Below are positions 1 to 12,056 of a DNA stretch of 64,000 bases, in pieces (the first letter of the stretch is position 1; every line of letters starts with the position of its first letter). Where the stretch lies: NCBI GenBank assembly GCA_019914945.1, contig CM034113.1, forward strand, positions 3,080,850 through 3,144,849. The letters run 5' to 3'. Under the pieces are notes generated by a model. The model saw nothing but the letters and a program-made list of their open reading frames with translations, made no database searches and had not been told where the DNA came from. The position numbers and the translations under genes are program-made. Origin of the DNA: Typha latifolia (lineage: Eukaryota; Streptophyta; Magnoliopsida; Poales; Typhaceae).

Positions 1-489
1 TTCACACAAACTCATTGTAGCCCTTTTCATTGATCTTTTATGAACACATTTGTAATGACTAAGCATGAGGTCAAACTGTGCAAATCAACGTCAATAATGA
101 GCTATTTAAAAAAAAATTCATGATGTCATGCTCACTCAAGAATATACACACGTTATGAGTACATTAATTTCAGTATAATTATCATAGAAGTCGAGAGAGT
201 GAATCAATTAGAAATGATACAATATACTACAAGATGATAAAATTGACTATAATAACTCATAATCAAGAGAAAAATCATATTTATATGTCAAAAGTATATT
301 ATTGAATCTAGGAGTGCATCAAAATTTTTTTTTATATGACAAAAACTCTCGACAAATCTGAAACTAAAACCAAATAAAATTTTAGAGAAAAAAAAACCTA
401 AAAAGAAACGAAAAGAAATAATAAAAATGAAACATGCAAACCAAAACACTCAAACCAAAACAAAAAGAAATCAACCCAAAGAACAAATC
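1..489. other. AT-rich 3' flank of the Copia element, no gene seen
   Basis: This stretch follows the end of the Copia RNase H region, which runs on the minus strand towards position 1. It is AT-rich and holds no convincing ORF. I looked for a copy of the Copia LTR (which should read GAAAAAATACAC near one edge) and did not find it. The 3' LTR is therefore lost or lies left of the window. Some Copia lineages carry a long post-pol region, which would fit the second option. Confidence 0.5.
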
Positions 490-1923
490 CCTAAAGAAGT
501 ACGAAGATACTCAAATCTCTGTAAATCTAAAGGTTTTGTAAATAGATCACCCAACTGTTTCTCCGTCTCAACATGTTCTAGTGCTATTATTTTGTCTTCA
601 ATTAACTCGCGTATAAAATGATGTCAGATATCAATATGTTTTCTACGCGAGTGTTGAACAAGATTTTTCGATATATTAATAGCACTCATGTTGTCACAAT
701 AAAGCATCATAGTATCTTGTTCAATGCCGTAATCTTTGACCATCTATTTCATCCATAGTAACTGAGAACAACAACTTCCTGCTGCAATGTACTCGGCCTC
801 AGCAGTAGATAAAGATATCGAGTTTTATTTCTTACTGTGCCAAGCAACCAGATTGTTTCCAATATAAAAACATCCACCTGAGGTACTTTTTCTATCATCA
901 CATGAACCTGCCCAATCAGAGTCCATGTATCCAGATATGATAGCTCCCGAGTTATACGTAAACCAGATAGCTAAGTCAATTGTGCCACCGACATATTTTA
1001 TAATACGTTTCACAGCAAACAAATGTGTCTCCTTAGGTTCAGACTGAAACCTAGCACACACACCGACACTAAATGCAATGTCTGGTCTACTAGCAGTTAA
1101 ATACAAAAGACTATCAATCATGCTCCTATACAGTGTCTGATCGACACTTTTTCCTGTAATATCCTTACCTAGTTTGGTGGTTGTACTCATAGGAGTTCTA
1201 GTATATTTTGCATTTTCTAAACCGAATTTAGTCACAATATCCTTAGCATACTTGGTTTGAGTGATAAATATCTCTCATTCCAACTGAGTAATTTGAAGTC
1301 CCAAAAAAAACTTTAACTCACCCATCATGCTCATCTCAAAATGACTATGCATAAGATCTGCAAACTCCTTAGCTAATGATCGACTCGTTGCCCCGAAGAT
1401 AATGTCATCCACATATATTTGTGCCACAACTAAACTCTTGTTTGACCGTCTAATGAACAATGTCTTGTCCACTCTCCCTCGAGTGAACCCCGCATCCAAT
1501 AAAAAAGTGGTCAACTTCTCATACCAAGCTCTTGGAGCTTGGTTTAGCCCGTAGAGGGCCTTTTTCAGTTTAAACACATGAGAAGGAAATTTTTGATCTT
1601 CGAACCCTTTCGGTTGTTCTACATAAACATCTTCATTCAGAATACCATTCAAGAAAGCACTTTCACATCAATTTAAAAATTTTAAATTTTAAGTGACAAG
1701 CAATAGCAAGCAGTATACGAATAGATTCTAATCTAGCAACATGAGCAAATATCTCATCAAAATCTATACCATCAACCTGAGTATATCCCTGTGCTACGAG
1801 TCTAGCTTTATTTCGAACTATATTGCCATGTTCATCACTTTTATTCTTGTAAATCCATTTTGTTCCAATGACGTTCACATTCTTAGGTCTAGGAACTAAA
1901 TACCAAACATCATTCCTAGAAAA
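490..1923 (-). pseudogene. Copia reverse transcriptase and RNase H (broken)
   Basis: Reading on the minus strand from 1878, the RT begins at a GTKWIYKNK motif and continues through KARLVAQGYTQ. The catalytic YVDD box is intact (in IYVDDIIFGAT, near 1400). RNase H follows from 1235, with the SRPDIAFSVG and SDWAGSCDDRKSTSGG motifs, and ends past the AEYIAA motif near 780 and a DLFTKPL motif near 550. Frame breaks lie near 1660 and 1260. In-frame stops occur near 835, 745 and 620. Two of these fit C-to-T changes from the family consensus (CAG to TAG after WMK; CGA to TGA in the IRHHFIRE region). The RT is near full length but cannot be translated as one protein. Confidence 0.9.
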
Positions 1924-3540
1924 TTACTCTAATTCTTCATGCATAGCATTAACCCAAGAATCGTCTAACAATGCTTCCTTCACATTTTTAGGTTCAAAAG
2001 ATGTATAACAAGTATATGATACCTCACTTTGGATTTGTCGTCTTGTCTTAATTGGTTCATTTACGTCTCCGATCACTTGTGACAGTGGATGATCTGATTT
2101 CACTCTAGCAGATGGTTTCGGTACGTTGCAGTCATCTTTGTTCATTTTAACTTTGTCCTCGTCCTAATTCTTAATTTCCAGATCAAGCTCCTTTCTTATT
2201 TTTTTTCATAATATTGATCTGCAGAAACAGAAATAGGAGTAGTTTTAGTTAAATCAGTAGTGGATTCATCTATCATAACATTAGCAGATTCCATAACCGT
2301 AGAAGTGTCAAGATTAAATACTCTGTAGGCTCTGCTATTATTCGAATACCCTAAGAAGATGCCTTCGTTACTTCTAGTGTCAAATTTAGTCAAATATTCT
2401 CGATCACGCAAGATATAGCATTTACTACCAAAAACTGGAAAATATTTAACACTAGGTTTCTTACCTTTCCAGATTTCATATGCAGTCAATTTTGTACCTG
2501 GTATTAGATAAACACGATTTATCACATGTACCACTGTATTGTCCGCCTCTGCCCAAAACTTTTGAGGAACCTTTTTAGCGTAAAGCATAATCCTAGCCAT
2601 TTCCTGCACAACTCGGTTCTTTCTTTCCACAATCCCGTTTTGTTGTGGAGTTATAGGAGCTGAAAATTCATGTTGAATACTAAGAGAATCGCAAAATATG
2701 GAAAAATTTTAATTTTCAAATTCTCTACCATGATCAAAACGAATCCTAACTAGGGTAATAGATTTTTCATTCTGCAATTTTATGCATAGTGATTTAAAAA
2801 CTTCAAAGGTTTCAGACTTCTCATGTATAAAGGCAACCCAGGTATATCTGGAGTAATCATCGACCATTAAGAATATATAGCGTTTACCTCCAAGACTTTC
2901 TGTTTTTGTTGGACCCATCAAGTCCATGTGAACTAATTGAAGCACACGGTCGGTGGTAGCTGCATTTACCTTCTTATGTGAAATCCTAGTTTGTTTTCCA
3001 ATTTGACACGAACCGCACACTCTTTTTGATATTTTTTTTATCTTAGGTATTCTTCTTACCACTTCTTGTTTGGACAGAGTAAATAATTCCTTGTGATTCA
3101 CATGTCCAAGACGTTGATGCCAAAGATCTTCAATGTCAAAAGAGGCACTGTTACATTTCAGTTTATGTGACGTTCCAACAACATAGCAATTATCAGATGT
3201 TCTAGATCCATAACATATAACATTACCACCATGATCTAGAATAGTAAAATCATTTTTGGAGAATTTTACCTCATAATCTTCATCACAAAATTGACTGATA
3301 CTCAGAAGATTTGCTTTTAAGCCCTTAACATAAAGAACATTTTCAAGAATAGGAACCCCCGGAGAACTTAACTTTCCTTTACCTATTACCTTGGATGAAT
3401 TACCATCTTCGAATGTCACAACTCCCCCTTCATATTTTTCAAGATTAGAAAATAACGACTTGTCACCCGACATATGTCTTGAACAGCCACTGTCTAAATA
3501 CCACAAATCACTGTCTTGACCCATATGGCGTTTGTTTTTA
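1924..3540 (-). pseudogene. Copia protease, GAG-pre-integrase and integrase (broken)
   Basis: From 3524 on the minus strand the protease active site WYLDSGCSRHMSG is present. It is followed by the GAG-pre-integrase zinc-binding region (LWHQRLGHVNH ... CGSCQIGKQ). The integrase core has its first Asp in LVHMDLMGP and its second in the FDHGREFEN stretch. The catalytic Glu follows in QQNGIVERKNR, after a stop at about 2710. The region 2630-2196 holds the integrase C-terminal part (KFWAEA, LGYSNNSRAYRVFNL). The piece 2145-1924 is the integrase-RT linker ending in ALLDDSWVNAMHEELE. Stops and frameshifts separate these blocks, so no active enzyme is expected. Confidence 0.88.
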
Positions 3541-5254
3541 TCCCATAAATAAAAGCAGTTCTAGGTTTTTGCAAAAATTTGCAATGATGTCAAATATGCC
3601 CTAGAATGCCGCAATGATAGCATGTCGGAACAAACCATTTTCTACTCACCTTTTGTCAATGAGTGTGACTAAAGTTTACTTAGTGCCGTTAACGATTCAC
3701 CAGTTTGTAGATTCACCTTCAGTTTAGAAGTATTCATCCAGGATTGCTTTGTAAATGCGGTTGATGACTTCATATATTCTTCCTTTTGTATACTTGCAGA
3801 AATGAAGACAGTTTCATTATTCAGTCGCTCTAGTTCAATTTCATCAGCCTTTAGGATCTCGTCAAGTTTGTTCTTCCCTTATAGAAATGTCACTTCCTTA
3901 TTCAGTCGCTCTGGTTCAATTTCATCAGCCTTCATTTTATTTTTTGCATTGTCAAGTTGTTCAGAAAGGTCTTTGAAACATTCAAGTTCCAATTTGTACT
4001 TCTCAAATTGAATTCTTTCAAGTTCGATTACCTTGAGTCATTGATGTAGTCTAAGATTGCTTTTCTTGAGTTTAAACGACTCTAGGTACAGGTCATTATA
4101 TGCCTTTTGCATTTTAGATTCATCTTCTTTAGCTGGTAATATATCCTGATCATCTGTACTATTAGTATCAACAACAGAATCAATTTTAAGTAGAGAAGAG
4201 GCAAAAGCAACAAAGTTTTCTTCGTCTTTTTCAGAATCATCATCAGATTCATCTGAGTCATCCCAAGTAACTTTCATAGCTTTACCCTTCTTCTTAAGGA
4301 AATTAGGGCATTCTTGAGCTATGTGTCCAAAACCAGAACATTCAAAACATCGAATTTTATTCTCAGAATTCTTATTTTTCTGTTTGACACCGTTGTTGCT
4401 TACACCTGTGTTCGAACTCACAGTATTCTTCTTTTTCACAAATGCTTTGCTTTTCTCAAGTTTTTCAGCATTCAACTTGTTTGGCTTCCGAAAGAATTTA
4501 TTAAACTTTTTGACGAACATGGCCAACATCTCAACATCTAAATCACCTTCATCATTAGACTTCTCTATACTTTGTTCAACTGTGGATAGGGCAATCCCTT
4601 TGGACTTTCTCGGTTTTGAAAGGTTGGACTCAAATGTTTGTAGATTTCCTACCAATTGTTCAACTTTCATAGAATCGAAGTCCTTACTTTCCTCAATAGC
4701 TGTAACTTTTGCCTGAAACCTCTCTGGAAGAGACCTAAGGATCTTACGGACAATTCTATTTTCAAGAATTTTCTCTCTTAGGTTGAAATTGGAGTTGACT
4801 ATATCACTCAGCTTTGCATAAAACTCATCAAATGTCTCATTCTCCTCCATACGTAGAGTTTCAAAACTAGTAGTTAACCTCGGAAGTTTAGAAAGTTTTA
4901 CAGCCATAGTTCCTTCGTGAGTAGTTTCTAAGATCGTCCAAACTTCTTTTGCTATCTCACAAGTAGAGATTCTTCAAAATTCTTCCGAGGAAACACAACT
5001 AAAAATTGTATTTATTGCCTTGCTATTCCATCCAACTTTTTCATAGTCTGACCTATCCCATGACTCTATCGGTTATCAGCAAGTTTATCATCCACCATGT
5101 ACATTGGTGGACTCCAACCATTCACAACTGCAAACCATACTCGTTCATTTATAGACTTCAAGTAAGCTCTCATCCTAGCTTTCTAATATCCATAATTTGA
5201 TCCATCTAGGATAGGAGGTCTAATAGATGATGATCCATCTCTATGAAAATCCAT
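3541..5254 (-). pseudogene. Copia gag (broken)
   Basis: The likely start is the ATG at 5254, giving MDFHRDGSSS followed by the gag N-terminal motif RPPILDGSNYGY. The next residue should be W but is a TAG stop, and a frameshift follows near 5080. From 4907 to 4038 the frame is open for 289 codons. It carries a capsid-like region, a CCHC zinc knuckle (CFECSGFGHIAQEC, near 4310-4360), an acidic DDSDESDDDSEKDEE segment and a helical tail. The tail continues past a stop at 4037 to about 3660. In a live element this would encode the nucleocapsid that packages the RNA. Open ORFs on the opposite strand here are shadows. Confidence 0.85.
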
Positions 5255-5288
5255 GCCTATCTGATCTCTCTCAAAGGTGAGAGAACAT

Positions 5289-5300
5289 GCTCTAATACCA
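5289..5300 (-). other. Copia primer-binding site
   Basis: The minus strand reads TGGTATTAGAGC two bases after the end of the 5' LTR. This is one mismatch from TGGTATCAGAGC, the usual complement of the 3' end of plant initiator-Met tRNA. The change is a C-to-T. Unlike several Gypsy elements in this window it is present once only. Confidence 0.8.
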
Positions 5301-5302
5301 AT

Positions 5303-6277
5303 TGAAAAAATCGTAGACACAAGTATGTATCTAAATACCAGGCAATGATATCACTCGTTCGCTTAAGTAAAAGTCCGTAGAAATATTAAGAAACGAAAGC
5401 AGAGATGAACGCCAAGATTTTAACGTGCAAAAACCCAAACGGGAAAAAACCACGGATCCAAACTCGGATCAAAATCAATCACTAGAATAGTAGCAGTTAC
5501 AAGACTGACTCACAAAACAACCCGTCGATCCAAACGACTTTGTTCCTCTCAGTCTTGCTCGCTAGTACCCACGATTCACTACTTCTCGTGATTGAAGTCC
5601 AACCTCAGTAGCCCTCGAGATTGGTCTTTCATCTAGATAGCCCTTAAGACGAAAGATTAGGTTTTGTAGATGAGTGGAACCTTGATAGTTGAAGAACCGA
5701 TGTAGCCTCAAGAAGTCTCCTTCAATAATGCTTCTTCAACCCCTCTCAAGATAGGGCATCACAATCCTTATATATGATCTCCAAGATAAAGCCAAATCCA
5801 AGTCTTATCCATACTCACGAAAGTCCAATTTTATCAAACTTCGTTGGTGCGTTCGAACGCGGCCCAGGTGCGTTCGAACGACATGACTTGAACTTAGGTG
5901 CGTTCGAACGGGCCCGAGTGCGTTCGAACGCGACAACTTGAAATCTTCAGGTTGTGTTCGAACGCGTTTGTGAACGCAGCTCTCGGTCTGTGTGAACGCA
6001 ACACCTGCATTCGAACGCGTTTGTGAACGCGGCTCTCTGTTTGTGTGAACGCAGTACCCGCGTTCGAACGCATTTGTGAACGCGGATCTCTGTTTGTGTG
6101 AACGCAGTACCTGCATTCGAAAGCGTTTGTGAACGCGGTGTGAACTCGACGGCTTTTCTCCAATAATCTTACAATTCTTCAAACTAGAGATATTCTAGAC
6201 TTGTGTAAAGCTCATATACATGAAAAAATACACTTAGATTATTTTGTACACAATTGCCAACAAATAAAAACCTAACA
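5303..6277 (-). repeat. 5' LTR of the Copia element
   Basis: On the minus strand it starts TGTTAGGTTTTT and ends CGATTTTTTCA, so it has the TG...CA ends of an LTR. It is 975 bp. The left end abuts the primer-binding site. The right end is placed where Gypsy integrase coding sequence (…LRACVIDF) breaks off. The adjoining 5 bp, TAAAA (6278-6282), would be the target duplication; its partner lies outside the window. A TATA-like TATATAAG (5774-5767) sits 75 bp downstream of the nearest GCGTTCGAACGC palindrome (5849-5860). Other exact palindromes are at 5920-5931 and 6060-6071. Confidence 0.85.
5956..6142 (-). repeat. 53-bp tandem repeat in Copia U3 (about 3.5 copies)
   Basis: Units run 5956-6008, 6009-6061, 6062-6114 and a partial 6115-6142. 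Each unit begins with a GTTCGAACGC-type palindrome followed by two single GAACGC half-sites. The array lies in U3, upstream of the LTR TATA box on the minus strand. Part of each unit closely matches the U3 of Gypsy element C. Confidence 0.85.
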
Positions 6278-8206
6278 TAAAATCAATTACACATGCTCTC
6301 AACATATCCTCTAATGATTGAATAGTACGCTCAGATTGACCATCTGTCTGAGGATGATAAGCTGTACTAAACTATAGTTTTGTTCCGAAAGACTGATGAA
6401 ACTGCTTCCAAAATCTGGACACAAAACGAGAATCTCTATCTAAAGTGATACGAATAGGAATTTCATGATGAGCAAAGATTTCATCTCTAAACAAGATAGC
6501 TAATTTTTCCATTCAATCAGTAGTACTAACTAGTAAAAAGTGTGCTGATTTGGTTAGTCTATCAATAATCACCAAAATTGCATTCTTCCCTTTCTGTGTC
6601 TTTGGTAACCCTGTCACAAAATCCATATTAATATGTTCCCATTTCCATTTAGGAATCTGCAAAGGTTGTAATGCGCCTATAGGCCTCTGATGCCACAAAT
6701 TCCCCAATATTTCTTTTCATCCCTGCCCACCAAAATTTCCTTTTCAACTCATGATACATTTTTGTTCCCCCGGGGTGCATAGCATAAGCAGAAGTATGAG
6801 CTTCATTTAAAATTTCATTTCTAAGTCCTTCACAATTAGGAACATATAATCTGCCTCTAAAACGCAGTATCCTGGTAGAGTCTATAGAGAAATCTGGTTA
6901 ACTAGAATTCTGTAGTTGCTTCACAATTTGCATAGCCTTAATATCAGTCTTCTGAGATGCATTAATTTTATCTATCAATGTAGGTTTGATAGTGAATTGT
7001 GCTAGTAAACGGACTCCACTACCCTTGGTCACAATTGGAACTTCTAGCCTTTGCAGATCCTTAAGTATCATAGTTTATTGGGTAATTAAAAATGCTAGAC
7101 TCCCAGCTGACTTCCTACTTAAGGCATCTGTAACAATATTTCCTTTACCTTTATGATAATTTATGGTACAATCATAATCTTGCACTAATTCCAACCATCT
7201 CCTTTGCCGCAAATTAAGTTCTTTCTGAGTAAACAAATATTTAAGACATTTATGATATGTAGAAATTTCACATTTTTCCCTATATAGATAGTGTCGCCAA
7301 ATTTTTAGAGCAAATACTACAGCAGCCAACTCCAAATCATGAGTAGGATAATTCTGTTCATAATCTTTCAACTGTCTAGATGCATATGCCACTACATTAC
7401 CATTCTACATTAAAACACAACCCAATCCCTTGCGTGAGGCATCACAATACACTTGAAATCCTATTCCACTAGAAGGAATAATCAGAATTGGTGGACAAGT
7501 CAATCTTCTTTTTAATTCTTGAAAACTATTTTCACACTCTTCATTCCACTCAAACCTTTGATTCTTCCGAGTCAACCTAGTAAGAGGCATAGCTATCTTT
7601 GCATATCCTTCTACAAACGTTCTATAATACCCAGCCATACCAAGTAAACTATGCACTTCCGTGATATTAGTTGGTTGACTCCATTTCAGTACAACATCTA
7701 TTTTGGATTGATCCACACTGATCCATTCCTGTGATACTACATGTCCTAGGAAGACCACCTGATCTAGCCAGAACTCACATTTTGAAAGTTTGGCAAATAA
7801 CTTCTTTTCTCTCAAGATCTAGAGCATTAACCTCAAGTGATACTCATGTTGTTCCTCACTAGTTGAATATATTAGTATATCATCAATGAAAACTGTTATA
7901 AATTGATCCAAATAATGTTGGAAAACTCTATTCATCAGATCCATGAAAACAGCTGGAGCATTGGTCAATCCAAATGGCATGACCAGAAACTCATAATGTC
8001 CATATCTAGTATGGAAAGCAGTTTTAGAAACATCCTCCTCGCTGACTTTTAATTGATGGTAACCAGTCCTCAAGTCTATTTTGGATAGTACTCTAGTTCC
8101 CCTTAACTGGTCAAACAAATCATCAATGCGATGTAAAAGATATTTATTTTTTATAGTCACTTGGTTCAGCTGTCTATAGTCTATACACTTGGTTCGTGCC
8201 ATGCAG
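6278..8206 (-). pseudogene. Gypsy A pol fragment: RT, RNase H, integrase (broken)
   Basis: On the minus strand RT starts near 8202 with [11 protein letters not shown] and has [13 protein letters not shown], the MPFGLTNAP motif and the catalytic FIDDILIY box. RT continues to 7405 after a stop at about 7817. RNase H (7440-7075) has the conserved [15 protein letters not shown] and VTDALSRK motifs, with one more stop. The integrase core starts near 6640 ([23 protein letters not shown]) and reaches the [15 protein letters not shown] motif with its catalytic Glu. It is then cut at 6278 by the Copia LTR. The right end stops at about 8206 against another Gypsy element in opposite orientation. No LTR of this element is visible. 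Confidence 0.88.
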
Positions 8207-8239
8207 TGAAGAATTTTTTTTTTGGTTGTTACAAAAGGG

Positions 8240-11200
8240 TTACATTTTCTATCCCGGAGAAGCCATAATTTTTCTTCCAGGGTGAGCGAAAGATTCCTAC
8301 GACCAGTATTATCTCAGCACTTCAAGCAAATCGATTAATAAAGAAAGGATGCTTAGGATTTTTGGCATCAGTAATGGGCATGGAGCGTGCAGAGCAGGAG
8401 ATTCATGAACTTCATTTGGTAAATAAATTTTTAGATATTTTTCCTAAAGATCTACCTGGTCTTCCACCTAATAGAGAGATAGACTTCACCATAGACCTGC
8501 TCCCTGGCATTGAACCAATATCAAAGGCACCCTGCAGGATGGCACCAACAGAACTTGGAGAGTTGCAGACCCAACTTCAAGGGCTGCTGGATTTGGATTT
8601 TATTCGTCCGAGTGTATCACCTTGGGGACCACTAGTTTTATTTATAAAGAACGAAGATGGATTGATGCATCTTTACATTTATTATTGGGAGTTAAATAAA
8701 GTCACAATGAAGAACAGGTATCCACTACCCCGGATCGATGATCTTTTTGATCAACTACAAAGCTCTCAGGTCTTCTCAAAAATTGATTTGAGATCTGGTT
8801 ATCACCAATTGAAGATAAAACATGAAGATATTGCAAAGACAGCATTTAGGACTCACTATGGCCATTATGAGTTCTTAGTGATGCCTTTTGGCCTTACAAA
8901 TGCACTTGCAGCTTTTATGGACTTAATGAATTGGGTCTTCAAAACCTTCTTGGACCAGTTTGTTGTGATATTCATTGATGATATATTGATCTATTTCAAG
9001 AGTAGAGAAAAGCATGAGGAACATCTGAGGACAATACTACAAACTCTTCGTGAGGAAAAGCTTTATCCGAAGTTTAAGAAGTGTGAGTTTTGGTTGGATG
9101 AGGTGGCTTTCTTAGGACATATAATCAGCAAGGATGGAGTCAAGGTGGATCAAAAGAAGATCGAGGCTGTTAGCAAATGGCCGAGGCCTACTTCAGTATC
9201 TAAAATACGCATTTTTCTTAGATTAGCAAGCTATTATAGAAGGTTTGTGGAGGGATTTTCACGAATTGCCTTGCCACTTACTCACCTCACCAAAAAAGGG
9301 GTAAGATTTGAGTGGTCAGATTATTATGAAAATAACTTCCAACAACTTAAGCAGAGATTGATTTCATCTCCTATTCTTTCACTTTTGACAGAGGGCGGCA
9401 ACTTTGTAATTTACAGTGATGCATCCTGACAGGGTCTTGGTTGTGTTTTGATGCAGCAAGGAAAGGTGATAGCTTATGCATCTAGACAACTTAAGATTCA
9501 TAAAAAGAACTACCCTACTCATGACCTTGAGTTGGCTATGGTGGTTTTTGCACTAAAGATTTGGCGTCACTACCTTTATGGAGAATCTTGTGAAATTTTC
9601 ACCGATCACAAAAGCCTCAAGTATATCTTCACTCAGAAAGAACTTAACTTGAGGCAGCGCTAGTGGCTAAAATAAATCAAGGATTATGATGTTAGTATCA
9701 ATTACCATCCTGGGAAGGCAAATGTGGTAGCCGATGCTTTGAGCAGGAAATCATCAGAGGGGAACTTATCAGCACTTACTTGTCAGCAGTGTATTATTGA
9801 AGAATTCAGACACTTGAAAATTGAAGTAATATCAAATCTAAAGAGAGCAGCTATTTGCAGCCGGCTAGTGGCCAAACATACACTTTTAGATCGCATCGAA
9901 ACTGCTCAATTAGAGGATGCCAACCTCAAGAAGATCTTGGAAGGATTAGAAAAAGGAGAACATCCTGGCTATTCGAGATCGGATGAAGGACTAGTCAAGT
10001 ACTAGAATCGAGTCTGCGTTTGGGCCAATGAAGAGTTAAAAAATAAAATTATGTCAGAGGCTCATAGTTTAGGATTCAGTATCCAACCAGGCAGCACAAA
10101 AATATATATATAGATTTGCGAGAAGACTTCTGGTTGAATGGCATGAAGAAGGACATAGCTAACTTTGTGACCAAATGTCTCATTTGTTAGCAAATCAAAG
10201 TCGAGCACCAAAAATCTGCAGGGATGTTACAGCCTTTGCCTTTATCGGAATGAAAGTGGGAGGACGTGACTATGGACTTTGTCTCGGGAATTCCTCGCAC
10301 TAGATCAAATCATGATGCAATTTGGGTGATCGTGGACAGATTAACCAAGTCTGCTCACTTTTTGGCCATTCACATGACTTACTCCTTAGATCGTCTTGCA
10401 CAATTTTATATTAGGGAGATTATTCGACTCCATGGCGCACCTTTGTCTATCGTGTCTGATCGAGATCCTCATTTGTTTCTAAATTATGGCGAAGTCTTTA
10501 TTCAGCTATGGGGACACGATTGAGATTCAGTTCAGCTTATCACCTGCAAACTGATGGACAATCCGAGAGGACTATTCAAACCCTTAAGGATATATTGCAA
10601 GCATGTTCTTTGGAAAGGAAAGGAAATTGGGATGATCATCTTCCACTCATGGAGTTCTCATACAATAATAGCTACCATTCAAGTTTAGCCCACCTTACGA
10701 GGCGTTGTATGGTAGAAAATGCGGATCTCCACTTTGTTGGTTTGAGATTGTTGAAAGACAGTTATTGAGACCAGATATAGTACAATATGCCACACAGAAA
10801 ATTATTAAAATCAAGGAAAAGCTTCTTACAGCTCAAAGCCGTCAAAAGAGCTATGCTGATAACCGAAGAAGAAACCTTGAGTTTCAAGTGGGCGACATGG
10901 ATTTCCTAAAGATGTCACCTTGGAAAGGATTGATCAAGTTTGGTAAGAAAGGCAAGTTGAGTCCTCGCTTTATTGGGCCTTTTGAGGTGTTAGAGCGCAT
11001 TAGAGAGGTGGCATACCAAAGAGCACTGCCACCTAGATTAGCTAAGGTATATAATGTCTTCCATGTGTCCATGTTGAGAAAGTATGTGCCTAGTGCAGCC
11101 CATGTGATCGACTTTGAGCCTTTCGAGATCCGGGAAAATCTATCTTATGAGGAGCAACCTGTGAAAATTCTAGAGACTTAGTAAAGAACTCTTCGCAATA

Positions 11201-11314
11201 GGATAATCTCTTTCGTATAGATTTTATGGCAAAACCACAAGCCGAAAGAAACAACTTGGGAGCATGAAGATGAAATGAGGGAGAAGCATCTGGAGCTATT
11301 TTCTCAATCTTCAT
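8240..11314 (+). pseudogene. Gypsy B pol: RT, RNase H, integrase, C-terminal domain (broken)
   Basis: Coding similarity begins near 8270 ([14 protein letters not shown]). An open frame of 355 codons from 8362 holds the RT, with [36 protein letters not shown] and the catalytic FIDDILIY box; it ends at a TGA at 9427. RNase H follows ([26 protein letters not shown]), with a TAG at 9661, then VADALSRKSS. The integrase zinc finger (about 10140-10200) is frameshifted. The integrase core has [26 protein letters not shown] and [12 protein letters not shown]. It continues to the C-terminal RFIGPFEVLERI domain and a chromodomain-like tail near 11180-11300. At least three frameshifts make it inactive. 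Lineage looks chromoviral (Tekay/del-like); that is inference. Confidence 0.88.
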
Positions 11315-11393
11315 AGCGACTATTACGGTATTACTTTATTCTTTTATCAAACTAATTTTAATTTCGAGGACGAAATTTCTTTTTGTTGGGAAT

Positions 11394-11966
11394 AGCTGTG
11401 AGAACTGGAGAAAAAAAGGGGGTTGAGAGAGGAGGGTCCCCCTCCCCTCTCCCTCTCCGGCATGCGACGAGGCAGTCGCCGAAATCTCGCCGAATCCAAA
11501 TCTATTTTAGATTTTGAATTTTTTTTGCACTATAAATTAAAACCCTAATTTTTCTCTCTCTCCTCAACCCTAGCCTCCTTTTCCCTTTTCTTCTTCTTCT
11601 CCTCCTTCGTTTTCTTCTTTCTCACCGTCAGAGTCACGTCGTGGAATCGGCCTGTCAGAGTGTCGTCGGAGCCATCGGAGACACCACGTAACTCCTTAGT
11701 AAGCCCTCTCCCACCCCTCAAATTTAATTTTACTTTAATAGGTTAAAATAAAAATACCTAATTTGTGGGATTTCAGCTTCGCCGACGACACACGCCGACC
11801 GGCAACTTTGGGTCGCTGTCTCTCCTCCACTAGAAGCCTCTTGTTGTTGGTCTCATGCCTTAGGTGTTCGCCTAAGAGACCTCGTGGCTCCAGTCGTCAT
11901 CGACTTTTGAGTCGGCCGTCTGCAGTGGGTTCTCCTCCACCTCGTGAGGACGACGAAGTCGCGCGG

Positions 11967-12056
<90 letters not shown>

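Larger units (their letters stand above)
490..6277 (-). mobile_element. Ty1/Copia LTR retrotransposon, SIRE-like, decayed; 5' LTR, gag and pol present, 3' LTR not in window
   Basis: On the minus strand the order is LTR (6277-5303), primer-binding site, gag, protease, integrase, reverse transcriptase, RNase H. That order defines Ty1/Copia. The reading frame is broken by many stops and several frameshifts, so the copy is dead. It sits inside the integrase of a Ty3/Gypsy element: gypsy coding sequence on the right stops exactly where the LTR begins (TGTTAGG on the minus strand, at 6277). SIRE-like is my inference from the gag zinc knuckle and protease motifs. A second, more decayed member of the same family lies at 39985-41196. 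Confidence 0.9.

Noticed and set aside
427..621. Plus-strand ORF at 427-621
   Set aside because: It is antisense to the Copia RNase H end, where the minus strand gives the recognisable protein.
5849..6142. CRISPR-like array of palindromic repeats
   Set aside because: The repeats are short, irregular in spacing, lie in LTRs of a plant genome, and spacers are themselves repeated.
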